From an uncultured Shinella sp. (GTDB lineage Bacteria; Pseudomonadota; Alphaproteobacteria; Rhizobiales; Rhizobiaceae): a stretch of 12,850 nt of DNA. Of this stretch, positions 1-6,912 are shown one piece after another. A program made the translations under genes and the position numbers. The first letter of the stretch is position 1. Each line of letters opens with the position of its first letter. A model generated the notes under the pieces. It saw only the letters and a list, made by a program, of their open reading frames with translations, searched no databases and was not told the origin of the DNA. The stretch spans positions 1-12,850 of the forward strand of contig CAMPIK010000017.1 of NCBI GenBank assembly GCA_946886325.1. Reading direction: 5' to 3'.

Positions 1-1211
1 GCCTCGAGCCGCTTCTTGGCCCGGGTGATGACTTCCTGGTTGAAGGCGTCGCCTTCGGAAATGTCGAACTCGCGGCGGATGACGTAGTCGCGCGTGCGGG
101 TGTTGCCGCGGATTTCGATGCGCTCGACATAGGCGCGCTCGCCCTGGTCGACCAGATAGTCGACGGCGATCGTGTTGCCGCCGAAGTCGCGGTTGCCGCG
201 CGGCGTTACGCGGGCGAAGGGATAGCCGCGAGCGGCGACGCGCTTCGAGATTTCGGACATGGAGTCCTGCACGTCGCGGGCGCTGTAGGTCCGGCCCGCA
301 CGCGATTCCAGCAGTCCGCGCAGCTCTTCCGCATCGACACCGTCAACCGTCGACTCGACGTTGATTTCGCCAAACGTGTAGCGCTCGCCTTCCTCGACCG
401 TGAAGGTCAGGACATATTCGTTGGTGCTCTCGTCGAGAACAGCCTCCGACGAGATGATCTGGAAGTCGGCATAACCGTTGTTGAAGTAGAACTGGCGGAG
501 CGCTTCCTCGTCGGCGCGCAGCTTCGCCTCGCTATAAACATCTTTGCGGGTCAGGAAGGAAAAGAGACCCGATTCCTTGGTGTTGATCACCGACTGGAGA
601 CGGGAATCGCCGTAGGCCTGATTGCCGGCGAAGTTGATCTGGGTGATCTTGGTGCGGTCGCCCTCGTTGACGACGAAGGCAAGGTTCACGCGGCCGTCAC
701 CGACCGGCACGATCTGCGTCGTGACGGTGGCATCGCTGCGGCCGATCGCGGCATAGGCGTCGCGGATGGCCTGGATGTCGGACTCGACGGCCGTTTCGCT
801 GTAGGGGCCGAGCGACTGCGAGCGCACGACGCCGCGCAGCTTGTCGTCCTTGATCTTGCGGTTGCCGTTGAAGACGACCTGGTTGATCAGCTGGTTCTCG
901 GAAACGACGACGACGAGCGAGCCGCCGGAGACGCTGATGCGCACGTCGGAGAAATAGCCGGTCGCAAAGAGGCGGCGCACCGATGCATCGATATCCGCAT
1001 TGGTGAATGACTTGCCCGGAACGATCGTGACGTTGGCGCGCACCGTGTCGGCACTGACCCGATCTGCACCGCGAACCTCGACGCGCCGGATGACGGCAGC
1101 TTCGGCGGAGGTCGCCGTGAAGATCGTGGCGACCGAGCCGCCCGTCACCACCATACTCGCGGACAGTGCAACGGCCGACACGGCGTTCAACAATCTTGAA
1201 CCAGCTTTCAT
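1..1211 (-). CDS. bamA: Outer membrane protein assembly factor BamA, 5' part (cut by window edge)
   Basis: BamA is the central outer-membrane subunit of the Bam complex, which folds and inserts beta-barrel proteins. The reading frame is open from ATG at 1211 to the window edge and gives 403 residues; the C-terminal beta-barrel lies outside. Residues 1-38 look like a Sec signal peptide, with probable cleavage after the SAEA stretch. Five POTRA repeats follow, roughly at 39-105, 106-184, 185-275, 276-356 and 357 onward. Each carries the family's G-N/G-A turn (for example VEVRGAD near 45-50 and IEIRGNTRTRDYVIRRE near 365-381, the hallmark of POTRA5). An AAGGTAAG ribosome binding site lies upstream of the ATG. 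The gene is last in the visible cluster, behind rseP with a 236-base gap that holds a candidate promoter. The position next to rseP is conserved in proteobacteria. Identification is firm; only the missing 3' part is unknown. Confidence 0.95.
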   Translation of the reverse strand, partial: MKAGSRLLNAVSAVALSASMVVTGGSVATIFTATSAEAAVIRRVEVRGADRVSADTVRANVTIVPGKSFTNADIDASVRRLFATGYFSDVRISVSGGSLVVVVSENQLINQVVFNGNRKIKDDKLRGVVRSQSLGPYSETAVESDIQAIRDAYAAIGRSDATVTTQIVPVGDGRVNLAFVVNEGDRTKITQINFAGNQAYGDSRLQSVINTKESGLFSFLTRKDVYSEAKLRADEEALRQFYFNNGYADFQIISSEAVLDESTNEYVLTFTVEEGERYTFGEINVESTVDGVDAEELRGLLESRAGRTYSARDVQDSMSEISKRVAARGYPFARVTPRGNRDFGGNTIAVDYLVDQGERAYVERIEIRGNTRTRDYVIRREFDISEGDAFNQEVITRAKKRLE

Positions 1212-1278
1212 TTCACAACTTACCTTTGTTTCAAAGTCCCGCAGCGAACTCGCGCCCCGACTCCGGTCCACGTTTGCC

Positions 1279-1307
1279 GTTTTAACCGCTTTTGCCATAC
1301 AAGCAAG
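1279..1307 (-). promoter_or_regulatory. Candidate sigma-70 promoter for bamA
   Basis: On the minus strand a -35-like CTTGCT (1302-1307) and a -10-like TAAAAC (1279-1284) are separated by exactly 17 bases, about 68 bases upstream of the bamA start. The -35 resembles the rhizobial CTTGAC consensus; the -10 is weak. The 236-base rseP-bamA gap is long for this cluster, which supports a separate bamA promoter. This is inference from motif and spacing only. Confidence 0.35.
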
Positions 1308-1391
1308 CGCGCCCGTTAATTTCTGTTTACTTCGATTCAAACCGTGGCCCAATGGTCACTACGCAGTTCAAATAGAGTAAACAGACCCTTA

Positions 1392-1406
1392 GCGGCCGGG
1401 CGCCGC
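1392..1406 (-). terminator. Short GC hairpin after rseP, possible weak terminator
   Basis: The inverted repeat GCGGC/GCCGC (1392-1396 and 1402-1406) has a 5-base loop and lies 42 bases downstream of the rseP stop. It is followed in the direction of transcription by a T-rich but broken stretch (TCTGTTTACTCTATTT). The stem is only 5 bp, so termination would be partial at best. Confidence 0.25.
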
Positions 1407-1447
1407 GCGCGTCATGACGTCCCCTGTTTTGTCCCGCCGCCGGCGTG

Positions 1448-2581
1448 TCAGCCGATCAGCATCGATATGTCGTTCCAGGTCGCAAACACCATCAGCATCA
1501 GGACAAGCACCATTCCGATGCGAAACGCGATCTCCTGCGCCCCCGCGCCGACCGGCTTTCCCCGGATAGCCTCCACCGCATAAAACATCAGGTGGCCGCC
1601 ATCAAGTACCGGGACCGGCATCAGGTTCAAAAGTCCAATGGAAACAGAGAGGACCGCGGCAAGCTGAAGCACGGCGGCAACACCGAGCGTCGCCATCTGG
1701 CCGGAGGCCTGCGCCACGCGGATCGGGCCGCCGAGCTGGTCGGCCTTCATCCGGCCCGTCACGAGGTTCGACAGATAGTCGAAGGTGCCCGTGACGATGT
1801 GCCAGCTCTGCTGCACGCCCTGGCCGAGAGCCTCGACGGGGCCGTACTCGACGGTGCGGAAATTGCCCGCCTCCTGATTGGTGACGATGCCGATGATTCC
1901 GAGTTCCATCTTGTTGCCGAACTGGTCGGTGATCTCGGTGCGCTGCGGCACCATCGGCAGGTCGATGTCGCGGCCGTCGCGCCGGACCTTGACGACGATC
2001 GACATTTCCGGCCGGACGCTGACATAGCGCCGCACGTCGTCGAAGGTCACGACGGGATTGCCGTCGAGCGAAACGAGCAGGTCGCCTGGCAGCACGCCGG
2101 CGGCGGCGGCGGCACTGCCCTCGCGCACTTCGGCGACCACCGGGTCGGCGATCTGCCGGCCGTAAATCGAGAACATCACGGCGAAGATGGCGATGGCGAG
2201 GATGAAATTGGCGATCGGCCCGGCTGCCACCGTGACCGCGCGCTTCCAGAGCGCCGCACCGAGAAACGTCCTTTGGCGCTCCGCTTCGGGAAGCGCGTCG
2301 AAGGACTTGTAATCCGGTGTCGATGCGGCGTCCTCGTCGCCGTAGAATTTCACATAGCCACCGAGCGGGATGGCGGAGAGCTTCCAGCGCGTTCCATGCC
2401 TGTCGGTGAAGCCCGCGAGCTCGGGGCCGAAACCGACGGAGAAGGCCGTGACGCCGATGCCGGACCAGCGTCCGGCGAGATAGTGCCCCATCTCGTGCAC
2501 GAAGACGATCAACGTCAGGACGATCAGGAAGGGAACGATATAGCCGGTCAGAAAGGCGCCGGTTTGAAGCAGCATGTCCAT
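1448..2581 (-). CDS. rseP: RIP metalloprotease RseP (site-2 protease family)
   Basis: This is a zinc intramembrane protease that cleaves membrane-anchored substrates such as anti-sigma factors within the bilayer; it is called MmpA in Caulobacter. The protein has 377 residues. The HExxH motif is at H29-E30-H33 in the first membrane segment (about 14-34). One PDZ domain spans about 145-215, with the GDLLVSLDG core at 166-174. The second metal-ligand motif NxxPxPxLDG is at 319-328, with D327 as ligand, and a last membrane helix is at about 352-368. E. coli RseP is about 450 residues with two PDZ domains; this shorter single-PDZ form fits alphaproteobacteria. The ATG at 2581 is preceded by AAAGGG at good spacing; a second in-frame ATG two codons later is possible. 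It lies 27 bases after cdsA and is probably co-transcribed with it. Natural substrates cannot be read from the sequence. Confidence 0.96.
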   Translation of the reverse strand: MDMLLQTGAFLTGYIVPFLIVLTLIVFVHEMGHYLAGRWSGIGVTAFSVGFGPELAGFTDRHGTRWKLSAIPLGGYVKFYGDEDAASTPDYKSFDALPEAERQRTFLGAALWKRAVTVAAGPIANFILAIAIFAVMFSIYGRQIADPVVAEVREGSAAAAAGVLPGDLLVSLDGNPVVTFDDVRRYVSVRPEMSIVVKVRRDGRDIDLPMVPQRTEITDQFGNKMELGIIGIVTNQEAGNFRTVEYGPVEALGQGVQQSWHIVTGTFDYLSNLVTGRMKADQLGGPIRVAQASGQMATLGVAAVLQLAAVLSVSIGLLNLMPVPVLDGGHLMFYAVEAIRGKPVGAGAQEIAFRIGMVLVLMLMVFATWNDISMLIG

Positions 2582-2608
2582 GGTTCGACCCTTTGTCGAT
2601 TGGCGGCG

Positions 2609-3442
2609 TCAGAGGCCAAGCAGGAATGCGGCCGTCGAGACGACCGTTCTACCGGTGAAGAGCGCGTAGGCCAACCCCATGAGGAACGCGGCGAAGCAGG
2701 CAAAAACAAGGCCGTCGACCCGGTCCATCACGCCGCCGTGGCCGGGAATCAGGTGGCTGGAATCCTTGACGCCGAAACGGCGCTTGATGAAGGATTCGAA
2801 GAGGTCGCCGACCTGGCTGAAAACCGAGAGAACGAGCGCGATGGCGGGAACCCACAGCGTCTTCATCGGGAAATAGACGAGATAGACCGCCATTCCGGCG
2901 ACGACAGCGGAAATCGTGCCGCCGATGGCGCCCGACCAGGTCTTGCCGGGCGAGATTCGCGGCGCAAGCTTCGGTCCGCCGATGGCGCGGCCGACGAAAT
3001 AGGCGAGAATATCCGTCGCCCAGACCACGGCGAAGACGAAGAGCATGGCGATCAGCCCGCTCGTGTCGGCACCGCGGATGGCGGCGAGCGACAGGCCCGT
3101 CAGCCCGGCATAGACGATGCCGCCGGCAAGCCAGCCGCCGGACCTGACGACCGCGACATAGACGAGGGCGACAAGGGCGGCGACGCCAAGCGTGACGAAG
3201 GCCGATTCGAGGTCGCCGAGAAGCACCAGCCCGCCGACGATCGCGACCGCGAGCCAGCCGAGCGCATTGGCGCGAAAGTCAGCCTCGGCAAGCCGCGTCA
3301 TGGTCGACCATTCATAGTAGACGAGAAGGGCGATCGCCACAGCGACGAACCGGAAGACGATGCCGCCCAGCCAGGTGGCCGACAGCACGATTGCGGCGAG
3401 TACGATCGCCGAGAGGATGCGCAGGCCGAGTTCGCCGCGCAT
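2609..3442 (-). CDS. cdsA: Phosphatidate cytidylyltransferase CdsA
   Basis: CdsA makes CDP-diacylglycerol from CTP and phosphatidic acid in the inner membrane, the branch point for all glycerophospholipids (phosphatidylethanolamine, phosphatidylglycerol, cardiolipin, and phosphatidylcholine in rhizobia). The protein has 277 residues, usual for the family, and is almost wholly hydrophobic, with about seven to eight predicted membrane segments. The CDP-alcohol cytidylyltransferase signature S-x-x-K-R...K-D...H-G-G-x-x-D-R-x-D lies at 217-243 and is complete: K220, R221, K226, D227, H235, D240, R241 and D243. The start is fixed by a TGATG junction with uppS: the last base of the uppS stop is the first base of this ATG, which implies translational coupling. 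A polyprenol chain maker directly followed by a phospholipid precursor enzyme is the classic order. Confidence 0.96.
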   Translation of the reverse strand: MRGELGLRILSAIVLAAIVLSATWLGGIVFRFVAVAIALLVYYEWSTMTRLAEADFRANALGWLAVAIVGGLVLLGDLESAFVTLGVAALVALVYVAVVRSGGWLAGGIVYAGLTGLSLAAIRGADTSGLIAMLFVFAVVWATDILAYFVGRAIGGPKLAPRISPGKTWSGAIGGTISAVVAGMAVYLVYFPMKTLWVPAIALVLSVFSQVGDLFESFIKRRFGVKDSSHLIPGHGGVMDRVDGLVFACFAAFLMGLAYALFTGRTVVSTAAFLLGL

Positions 3443-4185
3443 CAGGAGCCGACCGCCAATGTCGGCGGTGCAACGCCGCCGAAGCGCCGCTCGCGCGCCG
3501 CATAGCGGTCGAGCGCGGCGAGGAAGGTTTCGCGGGAGAAATCGGGCCAGAGCTCGGGCACGAACATCAGTTCGGCATAGGCGGCCTGCCAGAGCAGGAA
3601 GTTCGACAGCCTCTCCTCCCCGCTGGTGCGGATGATCAGGTCAGGATCGGGAATGCCGGCGGTATCGAGCCGGGCGCTGATGCGCTCCGGCGTCACGTCG
3701 GCGGGGTGAAGATTGCCGGCCGCAACGTCGCCGGCAATCGCCCGCATCGCGCGCGCCAGTTCGTCGCGGGCGCCGTAGTTGAAGGCGATGACAAGGGTGA
3801 TCGCCGTGTTCGCCCGCGTCTTCTCCTCCGCCTCGAGTAGGAGCGGCAGGATGTCGCTGCGCAGGTTGGCGCGGTCGCCGATCACCCGGATGCGCACGTT
3901 TTCGGCATGGAGCGTCTCGAGATCGCGCCGGACGAAGGTCTTGAGCAGGCCCATGAGGTCGGAGACCTCGCTTTCGGGCCGGTTCCAGTTCTCCGAGGAA
4001 AAGGCGAAGAGCGTCAGGTAGCGCACGCCGGCCTCGCCGGCCGTTCGCACGGCCTCGCGCACGGCCTCCACGCCCTTGCGGTGGCCCATGCTGCGCGGCA
4101 GGCCGCGCCTGTTTGCCCAGCGGCCGTTGCCGTCCATGATGATGGCGACATGAGCCGGAATATTGCTGGACGGGTTCTTCGACAT
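3442..4185 (-). CDS. uppS: Isoprenyl transferase / undecaprenyl diphosphate synthase (UppS)
   Basis: This cytosolic, membrane-associated cis-prenyltransferase condenses farnesyl diphosphate with isopentenyl diphosphates to give undecaprenyl diphosphate, the lipid carrier for peptidoglycan, O-antigen and exopolysaccharide. The protein has 247 residues, the normal size. The family motif MDGNGRWA is at 17-24 (D18 is the catalytic, Mg-binding aspartate), GHRKG at 34-38, FAFSSENW at 60-67, and the diphosphate-binding signature DLIIRTSGE...RLSNFLLWQ at 182-200 (R186, R192). The frame stays open far upstream across frr, but only the ATG at 4185 gives the family N-terminus, and I found no other start codon in the short stretch before it. 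Unusually, no Shine-Dalgarno sequence precedes it; a 20-base pyrimidine run does. It is 41 bases after frr and overlaps the cdsA start by one base. Confidence 0.96.
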   Translation of the reverse strand: MSKNPSSNIPAHVAIIMDGNGRWANRRGLPRSMGHRKGVEAVREAVRTAGEAGVRYLTLFAFSSENWNRPESEVSDLMGLLKTFVRRDLETLHAENVRIRVIGDRANLRSDILPLLLEAEEKTRANTAITLVIAFNYGARDELARAMRAIAGDVAAGNLHPADVTPERISARLDTAGIPDPDLIIRTSGEERLSNFLLWQAAYAELMFVPELWPDFSRETFLAALDRYAARERRFGGVAPPTLAVGS

Positions 4186-4194
4186 GGACGGTCC

Positions 4195-4214
4195 GGAAAA
4201 AGGAGAGGAAAAGA
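4195..4214 (-). promoter_or_regulatory. Polypyrimidine tract in place of a Shine-Dalgarno before uppS
   Basis: On the transcribed (minus) strand, 20 consecutive pyrimidines fill the gap between frr and uppS and end 9 bases before the uppS ATG. The sequence between tract and ATG (GGACCGTCC) has no good anti-16S match. Pyrimidine-rich leaders are known contact sites for ribosomal protein S1, so S1-driven or coupled initiation is a plausible reading. The tract is seen directly; its role is inferred. Confidence 0.45.
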
Positions 4215-4226
4215 CGAGGTCCGTGT

Positions 4227-4787
4227 TCAGACCTGCATGATTTCCTTTTCCTTGTCGCCAAGCAAGCGGTCGACTTCGGAAATCATCTCGTCGGTCATCT
4301 TTTGCACCCGATCGGACAGGGTCCGGCTCTCGTCCTGGCCGATATCCCCGTCCTTCTCGGCTTTTTTCAGGCCGTCCATGCCGTCGCGGCGCACATGGCG
4401 AATCGCCACCTTGCCCTTTTCGGCATAGTCGTGCGCGACCTTGACGAGCGACTTGCGGCGCTCCTCGTTGAGCTCCGGCAGCGGGATGCGCAGGTTCTGG
4501 CCGTCGATGATGGGGTTCAGACCGAGGTTCGATTCGCGAATGCCGCGCTCGACGGCGCCGACCATCTGCTTGTCCCAGACGGATACCGACAGCATGCGCG
4601 GCTCGGGAACGGTGATGTTGGCAACCTGGTTCAGCGGCACCCGCGATCCATAGGCCTCGACCTGCACCGGATCGAGCACGTTTGCCGATGCCCGCCCCGT
4701 GCGCAGCGATGCGATATCGCTCTTGAATGCGTTGACCGCGCCGTCCATGCGCCGCTTCAGTTCCGTCAGGTCCACACCTTCGCTCAT
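4227..4787 (-). CDS. frr: Ribosome recycling factor
   Basis: RRF works with EF-G to split the post-termination ribosome and release mRNA and tRNA. The protein has 186 residues, close to the family's usual 185. The signature LRTGRAS is at 28-34, with the [20 protein letters not shown] block at 45-64 forming the start of domain II. The long charged helices of domain I fill both ends, with the arginine-rich HVRRDG stretch near 131-136. GGGAG lies 8 bases before the ATG at 4787. It sits 67 bases downstream of pyrH and 41 bases upstream of uppS. In E. coli dxr lies between frr and uppS; here it does not. Nothing is truncated or odd in the protein. Confidence 0.97.
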   Translation of the reverse strand: MSEGVDLTELKRRMDGAVNAFKSDIASLRTGRASANVLDPVQVEAYGSRVPLNQVANITVPEPRMLSVSVWDKQMVGAVERGIRESNLGLNPIIDGQNLRIPLPELNEERRKSLVKVAHDYAEKGKVAIRHVRRDGMDGLKKAEKDGDIGQDESRTLSDRVQKMTDEMISEVDRLLGDKEKEIMQV

Positions 4788-4854
4788 GGTTCAAACTCCC
4801 GTTGCCAGCTTGTCGCGGCCATCGCCCCCATAAAAAGGCGCGGCCGTCTTGGAA

Positions 4855-5577
4855 TCAATTGTCGGTTACGATGGTCCCGCGTCCGCCACCGGTCAATATT
4901 TCGGCAAATCCGCCCTTTTCATGGATCGAGAAGACGATGATCGGAATGGAATTTTCGCGCGCCAGCGCGACGGCCGCGACATCCATCACCGCGAGGCCCT
5001 TTTCGAGCACTTCGCTGTGGGTCAGGCGGTCGAAACGCGTTGCATCGGGCACCTTCTTCGGATCGGCCGAATAGATGCCGTCGACCTGGGTGCCCTTGAA
5101 GATCGCCTCCGCGCCCATTTCGGCAGCGCGCAGCGCTGCGGCGGAATCGGTGGTGAAGAAGGGATTGCCGGTGCCGCCGGCGAAGATCACGACGCGGCCG
5201 AGCGACAGGTGGTAGAGCGTCGCGCGCTGCGAGAAGCTCTCGCAGATCTCGGGCATGGCGATTGCCGAAAGCACGACCGTGTCGATGTTGAGCTTGCGCA
5301 GCGAGGTGGCAAGCGCCAGCGCGTTGATGACGGTCGCCAGCATGCCCATGTGGTCGCCGGTCACCCGGTCGCCGCCCTTGGAGGCGACGGCCACGCCGCG
5401 GAAGATGTTGCCGCCGCCGACGACGACACCGACCTCGACACCGAGTGCGCGTGCTTCGGCGATGTCGGAGGCGATGCGGTCGGCGACCGCGACATCGATG
5501 CCGAAGCCCTGCGAGCCCATCAACGCTTCGCCGGAGGCTTTCAGCAGGACACGTTTATAGCGGGGCTTGGCGGACAT
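4855..5577 (-). CDS. pyrH: UMP kinase (uridylate kinase)
   Basis: PyrH phosphorylates UMP to UDP with ATP, the first step from de novo UMP to all pyrimidine nucleotides; in bacteria it is a hexamer activated by GTP and inhibited by UTP. The protein has 240 residues, as expected of the amino-acid-kinase fold. Motifs seen: KASGEAL at 13-19 (phosphate loop), VVGGGNIFRG at 52-61, DHMGMLATVINALAL at 75-89 (UMP site), GTGNPFFTTDSAAALRA at 135-151, and KGTQVDGIYSADPKK at 161-175 (ATP site). The frame is open to 5697, but the start at 5577 is chosen because AGGAG sits 5 bases before it and the protein then begins at the family N-terminus (MSAKPRYKRVLLKASGEA). It is followed by frr after 67 bases, the near-universal pyrH-frr pairing. 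Confidence 0.97.
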   Translation of the reverse strand: MSAKPRYKRVLLKASGEALMGSQGFGIDVAVADRIASDIAEARALGVEVGVVVGGGNIFRGVAVASKGGDRVTGDHMGMLATVINALALATSLRKLNIDTVVLSAIAMPEICESFSQRATLYHLSLGRVVIFAGGTGNPFFTTDSAAALRAAEMGAEAIFKGTQVDGIYSADPKKVPDATRFDRLTHSEVLEKGLAVMDVAAVALARENSIPIIVFSIHEKGGFAEILTGGGRGTIVTDN

Positions 5578-5582
5578 TCTCG

Positions 5583-5587
5583 CTCCT
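5583..5587 (-). promoter_or_regulatory. Ribosome binding site that fixes the pyrH start
   Basis: AGGAG on the minus strand lies 5 bases before the ATG at 5577. It selects this start over in-frame start codons up to 5697, which would add about 40 residues without family similarity. Confidence 0.7.
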
Positions 5588-5657
5588 GAACTGTGAACCG
5601 GGCATTCGGCGGGGTGGATCGGGTGCGCAGACGCGCGCGGATCCGTTGAGGCCACCG

Positions 5658-5676
5658 GACGGCAGGCCTCGCCGTC
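5658..5676 (-). other. Perfect 6-bp hairpin in the tsf-pyrH gap
   Basis: GACGGC (5658-5663) and GCCGTC (5671-5676) form a perfect stem around a 7-base loop. It is not followed by a T-tract in either direction, so it is not a standard terminator. It stands 13 bases beyond a larger hairpin and could be part of the pyrH leader or an mRNA processing/stability element. Confidence 0.35.
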
Positions 5677-5689
5677 AGCCGGATACACG

Positions 5690-5720
5690 AAGGGCACCGC
5701 GTTGTCACGCGATGCCCCTT
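5690..5720 (-). terminator. Hairpin 26 bases after the tsf stop, probable terminator or attenuator
   Basis: Arms at 5690-5702 (AAGGGCACCGCGT) and 5707-5720 (ACGCGATGCCCCTT) pair with one bulged base and one G-T wobble around a TGTC loop, giving a long GC-rich stem. In the tsf direction only a TTCGTGT tail follows. On the opposite strand the stem runs into TTTGTTTT. Placement after tsf suggests full or partial termination before pyrH; efficiency is uncertain because the downstream T-run is poor. Confidence 0.5.
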
Positions 5721-5746
5721 TGTTTTCCCAAACCGGGTTAAGAAAA

Positions 5747-6670
5747 TCAGCCCTTGGCGACGGCTGCTACTTCAGCCGCGAAATCGGACTCTTCCTTCTC
5801 GACGCCCTCGCCGAGCAGCAGGCGGACCATGCCGACGACTTCGATCGACGCGCCGGCTTCCTTCTCGGCGTCCTTGACGGCCTGGCCGACGGTGACATCC
5901 GGGTTGATGACGAAGGCCTGCGAGAGAAGGGCGACTTCCTCGAAGAACTTGCGCATGCGGCCATCCACCATCTTCTCGATGATGTTATCCGGCTTGCCGG
6001 AGGCGCGCGACTGCTCGATGAAGACGTTGCGCTCGCGCTCGGCGACGGCCGGGTCGACTTCTTCTGCACGGATTGCCAGCGGGTTCGTCGCGGCAACATG
6101 CATAGCGACCTGACGGCCGATGGAGTTCAGCACGGCGATGTCGCCTGCCGACTTCAGCGCCACCAGAACGCCGAGCTTGCCGACGCCTTCGCCGGCTGCG
6201 TTGTGGATGTAGGTCGCGACAACGCCTTCCTCGACCTTCAGCAGGGCGGAGCGGCGCAGCGTCATGTTCTCGCCGATCGTCGCGATCGCGTCCTTGATGG
6301 TCTCGTCGACGGACTTGCCGGTCGCCGGATAGGTCGCGGCAGCAACGGCCTCGACGGTGCCGTCGGTGCCGATGGCGACGTTTGCGATGCCGCGGACGAG
6401 TTCCTGGAAGGCCTCGTTGCGGGCGACGAAGTCGGTTTCGGAATTGATCTCGACGGCGACGGCCTTGACGCCGTCGGCAACGATGCCGATCAGGCCTTCA
6501 GCGGCAGTGCGGCCGGACTTCTTGTCGGCCTTGGCGATGCCCTTGGCGCGCAGCCAGTCGATGGCCGCTTCCATGTCGCCGCCGGTCTCGGCCAGTGCCT
6601 TCTTGCAATCCATCATGCCTGCGCCGCTCTTCTCGCGCAGTTCCTTCACCATTGCTGCAGTAATTTCCAT
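5747..6670 (-). CDS. tsf: Translation elongation factor Ts
   Basis: EF-Ts is the guanine nucleotide exchange factor that recharges EF-Tu from GDP to GTP in the cytosol. The protein has 307 residues, normal for alphaproteobacteria (E. coli 283). The N-terminal UBA-like domain (1-50) contains [16 protein letters not shown] at 11-26, the EF-Tu contact motif TDFV is at 79-82 (D80 and F81 are the residues that push into the Mg site of EF-Tu), and [11 protein letters not shown] lies in the core subdomain. AGAGG stands 7 bases before the ATG at 6670. It follows rpsB, its near-universal partner, after 242 bases that hold a strong hairpin and further repeats, so tsf level may be set separately from S2. 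A hairpin follows the stop codon. Confidence 0.97.
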   Translation of the reverse strand: MEITAAMVKELREKSGAGMMDCKKALAETGGDMEAAIDWLRAKGIAKADKKSGRTAAEGLIGIVADGVKAVAVEINSETDFVARNEAFQELVRGIANVAIGTDGTVEAVAAATYPATGKSVDETIKDAIATIGENMTLRRSALLKVEEGVVATYIHNAAGEGVGKLGVLVALKSAGDIAVLNSIGRQVAMHVAATNPLAIRAEEVDPAVAERERNVFIEQSRASGKPDNIIEKMVDGRMRKFFEEVALLSQAFVINPDVTVGQAVKDAEKEAGASIEVVGMVRLLLGEGVEKEESDFAAEVAAVAKG

Positions 6671-6743
6671 CGTCTCGCCTCTTCGCGGGTTCTAAGGGGC
6701 TTGCGGCCGGTACGATCCGGCGCCGCCCCCGGTTTTCGGCAGG

Positions 6744-6761
6744 GAATGTACCCTGAATGTA
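6744..6761 (-). repeat. TACATTC direct repeat phased by 11 bases, upstream of tsf
   Basis: On the minus strand TACATTC occurs twice (6755-6761 and 6744-6750) with an 11-base period, close to one helical turn, about 75-90 bases before the tsf start. Such phasing is common for tandem regulator sites or A/T boxes near a promoter. No protein can be named. It could also be chance in an AT-richer patch. Confidence 0.3.
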
Positions 6762-6766
6762 ACAAT

Positions 6767-6785
6767 GTGATGAACGGGTCATCAC
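6767..6785. repeat. Perfect 7-bp inverted repeat between rpsB and tsf
   Basis: GTGATGA (6767-6773) and TCATCAC (6779-6785) are exact inverted copies with a 5-base spacer. It lies between the rpsB terminator hairpin and the phased TACATTC repeat. It may be an operator half-site pair or a small RNA hairpin in the tsf leader; the sequence cannot decide between them. Confidence 0.4.
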
Positions 6786-6825
6786 GGTCGCCGGCCACGC
6801 GGACGCACCGACATTCCGATAAAGC

Positions 6826-6862
6826 ACAAGGCCGTTCGACCTTCCGGGCAGAACGGCCTTGT
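6826..6862 (-). terminator. Strong hairpin after rpsB (terminator/attenuator before tsf)
   Basis: Perfect 12-bp arms ACAAGGCCGTTC (6826-6837) and GAACGGCCTTGT (6851-6862) enclose a 13-base loop, 51 bases beyond the rpsB stop. In the direction of transcription the stem ends in TTGTGCTTTAT, a short broken T-run. An attenuator between rpsB and tsf is known in E. coli; this structure occupies the same place and probably limits read-through into tsf. Confidence 0.65.
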
Positions 6863-6912
6863 CCTGACGATCTTGCGGGGTCGGTGCGGGTTTACCCCGC
6901 ACCCCTGCCCGA

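Noticed and set aside
1445..3505. 686-residue open frame on the plus strand, antisense to rseP and cdsA
   Set aside because: It is the mirror of two well-identified genes in high-GC DNA. Its product is rich in Arg, Asp, Glu, Gly and His without any domain, as antisense frames of membrane-protein genes are. Length alone is not evidence here.
3442..4794. 450-residue version of UppS that would include the frr region
   Set aside because: The first about 200 residues are the frr gene read in another frame. The family N-terminus begins at 4185.
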